From positions 66,709,797 to 66,773,796 of the forward strand of contig NC_084836.1 in the NCBI RefSeq assembly GCF_033115175.1: a stretch of 64,000 nt of DNA, written 5' to 3'. Shown piece after piece: positions 8,940 to 17,879 of the stretch. The DNA comes from Lepus europaeus (Eukaryota > Chordata > Mammalia > Lagomorpha > Leporidae). The translations under genes were made by a program, and so were the position numbers. Numbering within the stretch: position 1 is the first letter of the stretch; each line of letters begins with the position of its first letter. The notes under the pieces are model-generated. The model worked only from the letters and a program-made list of their open reading frames with translations, was not told the DNA's origin and did not search any database.

Positions 8940-10120
8940 GCCTGCAAGGAGACGCTCGGAGCTCCCGCTCAGGGAAGCTGACTATATTAAAACTTGTCTG
9001 CGAGTGCCCTGCGAGCGCTCTGGCTGGGAGAAGAGAAGTCGCCGGCCAGCAAGGAGCTGGTCCAGTCCGGCTGGGTTTGGTTTTATTTCTTGGCTACAGT
9101 GCCAGACCCCAGCTGCCGGCGCAGGCCTGGGGACCCTTGGGCAGAGCTGGCAGAGATGAGAAACTGGCGCGAGGGGCGGTCGCCGCAGCGGGATACCGCG
9201 TGTCGGGCTGAGGGAAGGCACTTGGGAGGCAGGTGTGGTTCCGGCCACCCGGGCAGCGTCTCCTCCCCGCTGCTCTTCGAGGTCTCCCACAAACTTCTGG
9301 GGCGTCGCCCAGTCCCCGGAGGAGTGGGGACGAAGGACTGGGCCGGTCCGGGTCTCGGCCAAGCAGCCTCTACTGCTCCGGCCAGCAGGGGTCATCCCGC
9401 CCCTCGCGGGGGCCCGGCAGCCCTCGGGAGGCGACCTGAGCTGCGGCCACTGCTGGGCGCGGAGCTCTTCGGGTCAGCCGGGGCTGTGGGCGCGCCGGTT
9501 TCCTCTCCCCGGTACCTCGCAGTGGACCGGAGCCAGAGAACAGGATGGACGGAGAAATTAGGGCCAGGGTCTCAGAGCCCTCTCCACGGGGCCGGAGTAC
9601 CGAGGGCGCCAAGGCGTGAGTCGGGGAGCGGCCCCGGGCGCCGGCGTCCTGCACCAGCCGCCGGTCCGCCTTTGTCTCGGGGCCTCCCCTAAGAGCTGCA
9701 ACCGCGGACGCAGCGCCGGACTGCGGCGAGCGCCGACCGCAGGCCGCTCCACGGAAAACCGGAGACTCTGCCGCGATGGAGGCAGGCACTGAGGAGCGGT
9801 CGCTCGGACCTTGGGGTCGGGGAAGGAGTCGCCGCGCAACCCCGGGCCTGCCAGGCACCTGGCGCTGAATTGCGCTAGAACCAACCCTCCCGCCTCCCAG
9901 TGTCCACGGCGCGGAGAGGTTTGGCGGCGCCAGGGTCCGTTTCCCTCGCGGCCTGGAACCTAAAACCTGCTCCTGCTTTCCTGGACCAGAAGGGGAGCGT
10001 GGGCGAGGGCTCCAGCCCGGCCGGAACCCTAGGTCCCAGGGGTTTGCATTGTTCGCCGACCGGGCCCGGCGGTCTCTGATCGGCTCCGGGTCTTGGCCAT
10101 CGATCGTGCTGGGTTTCCGG
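8940..10120. promoter_or_regulatory. CpG-rich island between HOTAIR and HOXC12
   Basis: About 1.2 kb is strongly GC-rich with frequent CpG, clearly denser than the flanks. It begins 0.3 kb beyond the HOTAIR 3' end and ends 4.1 kb from the HOXC12 stop codon. Several overlapping ORFs on both strands (for example 8994-9692 plus, 9370-9858 minus) have only R/A/P/G-rich composition and are not genes. An island with no assigned promoter inside a HOX cluster is a good candidate Polycomb-recruiting region. A human PRC element called C11.12 has been described between HOXC11 and HOXC12; equivalence is inference. Confidence 0.5.
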
Positions 10121-12497
10121 CTGCATTAGCATCCGCAGATCCTGGACTACCGGCCCATCTCCTGCCCGCTCCATGCTGGCTTTCAGAACCCAACCGCGTG
10201 GGTGATCAGGCCCAAATACAGAACTCACAGACCCAGACCAGATGGTGGAAACTGCCACACACAAAACAGCACAATTGTCTTCTCCCGAAATCACTGAAAT
10301 CACCGGGATAAACGCTCTCCTTTTCTTGTCCCACAAGGCCCAGTTAGCGACACAGGGTGCTTTGTCTTAAAGTGACTGGAGTAAATGGTAGTTTGGGGGT
10401 TCACACTAGGCAAATAGTTCCACACAGCTGCCAGCAGCGTGCCCAGGTCCAGAGCTCAGCTCAGCCCCTTGCACTTGAATCCTGAGCTCCAGGACAGACA
10501 AGCAATTGTTTTGCAATGAGGAGGAAATGGCTGGTGTCCTTCCCTCTCTGACAACTGAGCGTGGAGACCTGCATGCAACCACCAAGCAGGGCGCCTTCTC
10601 CCCAACACTGAGGGAATCAATTCAGCGCCAGTTGTTCACCACATCTCTAAATTTGCTCTCTTAAAAGCCAGAAGCACCTCCACTGTTGAGTCTTCCCGTG
10701 TAGACACGTCCTAAGAAGTGGCTAGTCTTTTGCTTTGAAAACCCTGGGATTCAGACAGTCCTCCCCCCCCCCCCCTTATTCAGACCCAGAAGCTACCAGC
10801 AGGCCCCTCCCCCAGCTCATGGCTGCCAGAAGCAGCGGCCCCTAGCCTCTCTCCCAGCCAGCCTTTGTATGCCGATCTCCAAGGCTTGGAGTCTTCGTTG
10901 TGCACCGGGCAGCTGAGGACAAGGGGTGAAGGGAAAATGAGGGTTGCTCTAAAATGGACTAGTTTCTCTAATTGCAGGATTAAGAAAATGGAAGGAGAGA
11001 AAGGTTTCAGGGCAGGAGGCGTGGCTGTGGCCCCGAGGCTGCTCTCAAGGTGGGGGGCAGGGGGCTGGTTTTCCAGCACAGGCCTGGGAGGGTAGAGAAG
11101 GAATTTGAAGAAGACTCCCACGACTGGAGTCACACTGGTGGGAGGGGTAGCGGGGGGGGGGGGGGGCAAGAGGCATAAGGTTGGCAGCAGGGGGAGAGGC
11201 AGGCAGCTCATGGGCACTGTTGCCTCCTGACACCAGCCTGGACTTGGGCCTCTTTTAGGAACGGCCCGAGGGGGTCCTGGCTTCAAGAGTGGATTCTATT
11301 TCACCAGCTCCAGGGGATCTTCGGCCCCCTTGCCTAGGCACCTTGCAACGCACAAAATGTCCTCTCACAACGGAGCATGAGGGTTAAAGATTGCAATGTT
11401 GAGGCCATGGACCCACTAATCCCGGTCCCACCCCAGCCCCCAGGGCATTGGCTCTGTCCCTGTGTCCCAGCTCAGACCCCCGTGTCCCTACCCCAGTTTC
11501 TATTTTTCACTTTTCTGAAACTGGTTTCTGCCTCCTCTGGGTTGTTCGCATTACTTTTATAGCCCCATGAGCCGTCAGCGCATCCTCCCCCCAGCCCCAA
11601 TTTTCTCTTGGCCGTAATTGCTTGGGACTGAGATAGGAGACAGCAGCTCATGAACAATCTTAGTTGCTTGGCTATTTTTGTTACCCTTGCAACTAGTCTG
11701 CCTTTACTATCACACATTTATTATTTCCACTATGTGCCTGAGCTACAGTAAAAAGAGTGGGGAACAGCTAGTGGGCTGAAGTTCCCGTCCTTTCTGGATG
11801 GAAGATATCATATGTGGGGACCCATTGTTAAAAAGCATTCTCAGAAAATCACATCGTCATACATCCAGGTTTTAATTATTATTAATATGATGAAGCAACT
11901 CTGTACAAGGACCATACAAAGGGCAAACGTGCTGAAGACAGACCTTGGAACAGGAGGCTACACTACAGAGAGCTGGAGAGGAAGGCAGCAGAGGGCCACT
12001 AACCATGGGGCACACTAGGAACTAGCAACAGACACAGAAAACAGGGTACGGAGCGACAGAGAAGCTCACAGAAGTCAAGTTAAAGCGAAGGAAGGAGAAG
12101 ATTGCATATCTTTATCCCCCACTCCTCTTGGAGGGTCCCCGGCTGCTCTGTGGGGGCTCTGGGAGTCAGGCCAAGGTGGGAGGGCTCCAATTCAGCACCC
12201 AAGGGCTCACAAGTCACAGGGAGGGCTGCGTGAAGGGGTACAGTGGGTGATCAGCCAAGGGAGGGTAGTAGTTCCCACCCAGCACTGGTTCACAGGACAC
12301 TGAGTGGCCAGCGAGAACGGAGGAGATTTGAATGTGGATAGAACAAGTTACACGGGTGGGGAAGCGTGGCGAGTGGGGGGGGGCAGGTGCCCCAATAGGT
12401 CACGGAGGTGTATGACTGCAGTGTCCACTTGGTAGGGCTCTGTGGGGACTGTTGTCTGCCTGCAAGTGCAGTGGGCCCAGTGGTCTGCTGGGCTCAG

Positions 12498-12500
<3 letters not shown>

Positions 12501-12536
<36 letters not shown>

Positions 12537-12541
12537 CGCCC
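12501..12541. repeat. (TG)n-(CG)n microsatellite
   Basis: About fourteen TG units run directly into CG units, giving around 40 bp of perfect alternating pyrimidine-purine sequence. (CG)n joined to (TG)n is the strongest common Z-DNA-forming arrangement. Confidence 0.9.
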
Positions 12542-12846
12542 GCGCCTCTGCATAGCCCTGTTTGTCTGGGGACCTGAAGTTGTGTGTTGGTGGAAGAGTG
12601 GGGAGTACTCTGTGGATTGTTCTTTAGGAGTGGGGATACTCTCCCCAGGCAGAAAACACTCCAAGCGAGCAGGTCAGTTTCACAACGTCCAGGCTCTGCA
12701 CTTGACTCCGTTGGTCCCCTGCTTCCCAGGCTGCTTGCTGGGGGGGGGGGGGGGTTAGCACTGCAGATGGGAGGCTGGGGGCTGGTGTACTTTTGGGGGA
12801 GAAATACCAAAAAGGAGTGCAGGGAGGGTGAGGCTGGGTTGATAGG

Positions 12847-12848
<2 letters not shown>

Positions 12849-12880
<32 letters not shown>

Positions 12881-12886
12881 GTCTCG
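12849..12886. repeat. CT microsatellite
   Basis: CTCTCTCT units with one TTT interruption. It encodes the serine/leucine or arginine/glutamate runs seen in shadow ORFs. Confidence 0.9.
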
Positions 12887-13207
12887 GAAACCAGCCCAGG
12901 ATCTACTGCACAGGGGAACTCTGGATAAAAGACATTCTGGCTTGGAGATACCACTGTGTGGCCTCCAACAGGTTCTAGGGGTGCGCCCCTCCCTGCAATC
13001 CTCAAGGTGGAGGATCCTCAAGGCCAGGAGGAAGGAAGAGGCAGAGGGTCCTGAGACAAAGGGTGGTGATGGGACTGGGTGGGGGAAAGAGAAAGGGGTT
13101 GGGTGGGGAACAGCAGGCCCCCTCCTTCATTGTCACCAGCTTGAAAAACCAGGGCTAAGTGGGGCCTCCTCGGCCGGTAGCCCCTTTAAGGGCACATTCT
13201 CCTCCGC

Positions 13208-13215
13208 CTCGTAAA
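13208..13215 (+). promoter_or_regulatory. Candidate HOX13-type site (CTCGTAAA)
   Basis: An exact CTCGTAAA, followed by TTATG, lies about 1 kb downstream of the HOXC12 stop codon. It is the second full match in the window to the paralogue-13 in-vitro consensus. Confidence 0.3.
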
Positions 13216-14179
13216 TTATGCCGGTCCAGCCTCCGGCCGTGACCGTGAACGACAGCAGGGAAGGGAGAATCAGCGGCCACCATCACTGCCGAGCCTGCCA
13301 GAAACTCTCCCTGCCAATCAGTGTGGCGCTACTCAGCCCCTTCCACAATCCCCTGGGCTTCCTGGAGAGCCAGCTGAGGGGTGACTGGGGTGGCAACTGA
13401 TTCAGCTCTCAATCTCCGCCGAGGCGTTGGCCCCACAGCCCCACCGGCGGCGGGCAGAGGAGATGGCACCACACCTGTGAATGCTGTTCGCCCAGTGCGG
13501 GGAAGAGGGCTTGGGACTGGGCTGGGATGGGGGTGGGTCAAAAGACCATTCCAGCATCCCATCCTGGAGGGGACAGGAGGCTGGTGGTCCCCGGCTTCTG
13601 CCGAATGTTTCAGCCCTCTCCGTGTTCAACTCTGGATGACCCAGACCTGAGCGGACTTTGGGTGGTGCTGACCCCTCTCTTCTGGAAAATGGCACTTCTC
13701 CGGGGTCCCCCCAGTCTCCCCCACTCTTCCCGGGCCCTCCAGACCGAGCCTCACTCCCTTCTCTCCCACTGATCTTCCGCACTTGCTCCCTCCTCCCAAC
13801 CTCTCCAAACCCCACCAACTATGAGTTTGGGTACCCGGCTTTCACTCTCTCCACTCTCGTCTGCTTTTGCAGGTAGAAAGTCAGGGCCGCAGGAAGGAAG
13901 TAGAAGGGGGCATTTGAGCCCAGGCTCCTCCAGACCTTTGTCGGAGGGCCCCAGTCCCGCCTCAAATAAAGCAGCCCCTCCCCAGCGGCTCTGGGCCCTG
14001 CCACCAGCCACAGCTGTGGGCCTCCGCTCTCTCTCTTCCTGGCTGGGCTTCTTCCCTCCTCTCAGAACTGGCAGGGCCTGCTGGGGGTGTGTGGGAGGGA
14101 ACCACGAACAAAACAGACAAGAAGACGTCCAGGGAAGGCCTGCCAGAGACGCCGGGCGTCCCAAGCGGGGACTGTGTCC

Positions 14180-14200
14180 CAGGCGGCGCCCCCTCTTGCT
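14180..14200 (-). promoter_or_regulatory. Candidate CTCF site, 3' of HOXC12
   Basis: The minus strand reads AGCAAGAGGGGGCGCCGCC. The AGGGGGCGC core equals the central CTCF motif and 11 of 14 core positions match CCACCAGGGGGCGC. CTCF sites commonly separate HOX genes. It lies 50 bp beyond the HOXC12 stop codon. Confidence 0.4.
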
Positions 14201-14249
14201 CTCTGCCCAAAGACAGGCTCAGTCTGGGGCTGGCACCCTGTGCCGCCCC

Positions 14250-14488
14250 CTAAAAGAAGGAGAGGGCTTGCTCTCTCAACAGAAGTCTTTTCTTTTTCAT
14301 TCTCCGGTTCTGAAACCAGATCTTGACCTGCTGGTCACTAAGATTCAAGCGGTCCGAGAGTTCCCTCCGGCGCTGGCGCGTGATGAACTCGTTGACCAGA
14401 AACTCGCCCTCCAGCTCCGCCAGCTGCAGCTTCGAATAGGGCTTGCGCTTCTTCCGCGAGCGGCTGTGGATCGGGTACCAGGGCGCGC
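14250..14488 (-). CDS. HOXC12: HOXC12 exon 2 (homeobox)
   Basis: The acceptor CACCCAG ends at 14489, and the exon opens GC GCG CCC TGG, completing the split glycine codon 200. It encodes the hexapeptide-like APWYP, the full homeodomain and an 8-9 residue tail, with the stop at 14252-14250. Phase 1 matches exon 1. Confidence 0.96.
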
Positions 14489-15800
14489 CTGGGTGGAGAT
14501 GAACCGGAGGGTTGGCCAGAGGATTGAGGGGCAACCAGCCCAGTGCCCTCCACCCTTCCCCGGAGCCTTGCCCCTGGCGCGCCACGTGAGACCTCAGACT
14601 CTCCGTGTTCCTTCTCCTGGCCGGTGGGCATCCCAGCAACTTTTCCCATCCAGATCTTCATCCCTGTCTCCTTTCCCACTTTCACTGGGCACCCTGGCCT
14701 CCTGAGCCCTGCCTCCAGTTGCAGGATCGGTGGCCGTCCAAGGCCCATCCCTCACTCTTCCCCTACCTTCTCCTTTATTTTCTTCTTCCCTACTTCCTGG
14801 CCTTCTCCTCTCCCACACCCTCCAGGACTGGATCCCAGGAGAGTGCGAACCTAACATTAGCAAGTGGCTAAGAGTAGATCGTGTCCAAGGACCCGTGGAG
14901 AGCAGGGTCCTGGCTCCATACCCTCCTGCTGGTGGGGAAGTCTGCCTTAGGATCCCCCTTCTCTGGAGCCCCTGCCCCCTCCGGCCTCTGGCGAGCAAAA
15001 TAGGAAACACCTCTGCTGTTCTTTTACGGGGATATTTACATGTTTATAGGGCTCACCCCACCACCCGCACTTCATTCTCAAAGAAGCTCTAACTTTCCAC
15101 TCATTCTGTCACCACAGGCGGCCCCAGCTCGTCGCTCCCCGGCCCGCCCAGGTGGGAAGCCCGCATGAAGTGTGGCGCGCACGATTGGGCCGAGGTCCTT
15201 ACCGCTGGCCGAGAGCCCGCCGCCGGGGTTCAACGGAGATACCAAGCTGCCGGGGTCGCCCGCGCCGGCGCCCTTATTGCCTTCGTTGAGTAGGGACGAA
15301 CTGGAGTCGGATTCCAGCGACTGGCACGAGGGCGGGTCGTGCGGGGGTCCCGTGCCGCCGTCGCCGCCGCCCGCCGCGTAGTCGTACTTGAAGCCGAGCG
15401 CCGGCGGCCCCGACGGCTCCAGCGGCAGCAGCGCCGCTGCTCCGGGTCCGGCGCCCGGGTCGCGCCCGCGCTCCTCGCGCTTCAGGCCGCCACCGCCCTC
15501 GGCGCACGGCTCTCGGTAGTAACCCTTGCTGTCCTCCACGCGCGCCAGCTCGCACGTGCGGCCGAAGGGCGGGTTGAGCGACACCGGGCTGCCGAGATAC
15601 GGCTGCGGGTAGCCATTGCACGGCTCAGCCGACGGCCAGGGCAGCGAGCACACGTTGTCGCGGCGCGGATAGGACAGCGAAGGCAGCCCGGGCAGCTGCG
15701 CCCCGGACGCGCGGAAGTTGGGGAAGTAGAAGGTGTCTCCCGTGTGGATGTTCACCAGCGGCCCCACAAACCCGGGATTCAAGAGATTATGCTCGCCCAT
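14250..15800 (-). CDS. HOXC12: HOXC12 homeobox transcription factor, whole coding span
   Basis: HOXC12 is a nuclear Abd-B-class (paralogue group 12) homeodomain protein that binds TTTAT/TTAC-type sites in posterior body and distal limb patterning. The coding sequence is join(15800-15203, 14488-14250), 837 bases, 278 residues against about 282 in human. The difference lies in glycine/alanine-rich runs. The N-terminus [17 protein letters not shown] is diagnostic for group 12. Residues about 30-75 are proline/serine-rich, 95-150 are acidic/glycine-rich with a KREERGRD segment, and 155-180 hold a serine run ([14 protein letters not shown]). The single W203 (APWYP) precedes the homeodomain at residues 210-269, with the recognition helix [16 protein letters not shown] (W257, N260). 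The protein ends REQALSFF. Both splice sites are canonical. The gene is intact and in the expected order between HOTAIR and HOXC13. Confidence 0.97.
14489..15202 (-). other. HOXC12: HOXC12 intron
   Basis: A single 714 bp intron with GTAAGG donor (15202-15197) and CACCCAG acceptor. It is pyrimidine-rich in its middle on the plus strand. ORFs running through it (for example 13821-14705 plus) are the antisense shadow of the homeobox exon and flanks. Confidence 0.9.
15203..15800 (-). CDS. HOXC12: HOXC12 exon 1
   Basis: It encodes residues 1-199 plus the first base of codon 200. The ATG at 15800-15798 is chosen because MGEHNLLNP is the conserved group-12 start. The exon ends GCCAGCG followed by donor GTAAGG. 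It is GC-rich, and its antisense strand carries a 173 aa ORF (15339-15860) that is only a shadow. Confidence 0.96.
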
Positions 15801-15930
15801 TTCCGCGGGGCCAGACCGGCAGCTTCTACTTTATTGCTATCTGACATTAAACATAGTTAAACCTGCGCCGGCCACCCATTGGCCGCCCTGCTCACGTGGG
15901 TGCCGCCGCCAGGGGGAGGGGTGTGGACAG
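15801..15930 (-). promoter_or_regulatory. HOXC12: HOXC12 5'UTR and proximal promoter
   Basis: Reading the minus strand towards the ATG: an E-box CACGTG at 15898-15893, CCAAT in GGCCAATGG at 15882-15878, then AT-rich sequence with TTAACTATG and TTAATGTC and a TAGCAATAAAGTAG about 35-40 bases before the start codon. The CCAAT box lies about 80 bp from the ATG, fitting a short 5'UTR. A CTCF-like motif lies immediately further upstream. Confidence 0.55.
15899..15920 (+). promoter_or_regulatory. Candidate CTCF site at HOXC12 promoter
   Basis: GGTGCCGCCGCCAGGGGGAGGG resembles the CTCF core CCACCAGGGGGCGC (GCCGCCAGGGGGAG). It is oriented opposite to the candidate on the other side of HOXC12. Confidence 0.4.
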
Positions 15931-16224
15931 CGGATTCCGCCCCCCAACTCCCCCCCACACACACCCCGCACCAACTCCAACTTCTCCCATCCCCAACCCC
16001 AGGTGGGGGCTGGGGGGGGGGAACCAAGGTCTAGGGCAGGTCTATTCGCTGAATTATGTTTTTTTTTTTTTTTAATCACATAAAACCTAGGGCAGAGAAG
16101 TGAAGCAATAGCCAGACACGGGACAAGAGGGAAAACGCCACACCAAAAATACTCACACATACACACCCGCCCCACAGCCCCCGCCCCCAGATGTGTTATC
16201 TTATCACCAACAGCTGGCCCAACA

Positions 16225-16350
16225 CAGTCCATCCCTCTTTAATTAGCTCCTTTATTAACTAAAACCGTTGGAATTTACAATATCTCCCCAATAAATTACT
16301 ATTAGATATTGTGTCATATAAAGTTTACTGGCTGTTTAAGGAGACGGATG
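16225..16350. promoter_or_regulatory. AT-rich homeodomain-site block upstream of HOXC12
   Basis: TTTAATTAGCTCC, TTTATTAACTAAAACC, CCCAATAAATTAC, TATTAGATATTG and CATATAAAGTTTACTGG lie within 125 bp. They include a full HOX13-type CCAATAAA at 16288-16295 and a TAATTA palindrome. It is about 0.4-0.5 kb upstream of the HOXC12 ATG and has the look of a conserved noncoding element. Confidence 0.4.
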
Positions 16351-17729
16351 AGCCCTTGGGCTCGGGGTTTATTTACAGTGGAGGGAAGTGGGGATAAGGA
16401 CAGGTTTTCCTGCCGCTATTTCTCCCAGCCCTACCCCTGCTGGGCTCTTCCTCAGCACCTTCCCCTTAGGCATTCATGAAAACATTTGGGGTTCTCTCCC
16501 TATCCCCCCACCCAAGACCCATGGAAACTCAGTCTTGCACCACAGCTGGGAGCCACCCCAGCCTCACACCTCCCCTAATCTTTGGAAGAAGGATGCAGAA
16601 AAAGCAAGAAAAAGAGGCGCCTAGCTCCAAAGGGACCTACTTGCCTGTTCCTGAAAATCGGGGAGTTGGAGCTACTCATCTTCTGGCTTCTAGAGGGACT
16701 AAGGAGCTTCTAGGGGCTGGGGTGCTCTCAGATTTTTAGCAGCGTGAGACTCCAGCTCCCTAGCAGGGCTTGGCTGCTGGGAGAGGCTCCTGCTTCCCAC
16801 TGCAAAGGAGATACCCACACCCCAGAACTGGCCCAGCCTAGCTTGCAGAGGGCCAGGGGTAGGTTGCCTACTGAGGTGGGCTGGGAGCCACAGGGTTTGA
16901 GATTTTATTTACGGAGCAAATCTCAGAAGCCTCCTTCAGAGAAGTCTAAGAATCTAGCGTTCTGGCCACTGAAGTGATGATCTGACATTTGGGCCCCCCA
17001 GAGCCCAGCCCAAGTGGATTGAAGAGAGACTCAAACTAGAGCCCTCCCAAACCAGATGTGCCTTACGGGAGTCACCGAGAGAAAACGCTCACATTTCTGT
17101 ATATGCTTATTTCAAACTCCTACACAACGCATGGTTCAACTAATACAAGATTAAATAGTTCAACGATAGTCCAAATACCGCAAGACACTGGAAGATTTAG
17201 AGAGTATTGGAGAGAAGAGAGGTTGAGAGAATAGAAGGGAAACCCACGTAGGTGAAAATTGTCTCTGAGAATGAGGCAAAGCCACAAAAGAAGACGGAAG
17301 ACAGAAGATTTTCATCTCCCTCTTTTCCTCGTTCTCTCTTTCTCTCCTCTCTTCTGCAGCATGCGGCAGAGAGCACGCGGATTCTTGGAATTCCACGGCC
17401 CCCCTTGCGATTTCATATTCCAAGCCCTAGCTGCTCACTCCGACAGCAATGCGTCCCCGCGGGCGCCCTGCCGGGGACTGCGCGGAGCCTGCCCCTCCGC
17501 CCCTCGCTGGGCTGGATCGTCTCCCCTTTCCCCCAGGCCTGGCCCCTCCGCCCTCAGGAGCCTGCCCTGCCTGGGCGCCTGGTCCACTAGCTGGAACCCA
17601 GGCCGAGCCAGAGGATGGCCAACTGCTGGGGGGCGCGCTGAGGAATAATGGGGCCAGAGACTCCGCCTGGCTTGGCTTTTTCTGTGCTGAATTGATGGAG
17701 GGGCTGCGAATTCCATGGCACAGCAACCC

Positions 17730-17870
17730 TCACATTTATTTCCTCTTTTCAAGACGCGTTCATGAGCGTCACTGACAATTGTTCCTATATATTTTTTTTT
17801 CTGAGGGGCTAATATTGATTGTCAAGATAAACAGGATGTGACTTTAATTCGGTCGCTGATAGCAGTTGGA
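17730..17870. promoter_or_regulatory. Candidate conserved noncoding block
   Basis: CACATTTATTTCC, TGACAATTGTTCC, GGGGCTAATATTGATTGTC and AAGATAAACAGGATG form a low-GC island between GC-rich flanks. They hold SOX-like (ACAATTGTT), HOX/PBX-like (TATTGATTG) and forkhead-like (AAGATAAACA) sites. Function is inference. Confidence 0.35.
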
Positions 17871-17879
17871 ACACTGCGC

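Larger units (their letters stand above)
10121..14249. other. HOTAIR-HOXC12 spacer and HOXC12 3' flank
   Basis: No exon is recognised. The end nearest HOXC12 must include the HOXC12 3'UTR (minus strand, from 14249 downwards), but I found no clear minus-strand AATAAA in the first kilobase, so its end is unknown. Poly(C) at 10763-10775, poly(G) at 11151-11166 and 12741-12754, and the tracts listed separately are the only repeats. AT-rich stretches are at 11830-11900 and 11670-11740. Confidence 0.6.
15931..17879. other. HOXC12-HOXC13 spacer, HOXC12-proximal
   Basis: No exon is recognised. It includes a T/A run near 16061-16074, the AT-rich block 16225-16350 and a second block 17730-17870. The remainder (16400-17720) is moderately GC-rich with only weak ORFs. 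Confidence 0.6.

Noticed and set aside
13821-14705. 294 aa plus-strand ORF
   Set aside because: It is the antisense strand of the HOXC12 homeobox exon, intron and 3' flank; no family resemblance.
15339-15860. 173 aa plus-strand ORF antisense to HOXC12 exon 1
   Set aside because: Arginine/alanine-rich shadow of a GC-rich coding exon.
16061-16074. Poly(T) as remnant of a retroposon tail near HOXC12
   Set aside because: No SINE body or target duplication flanks it.
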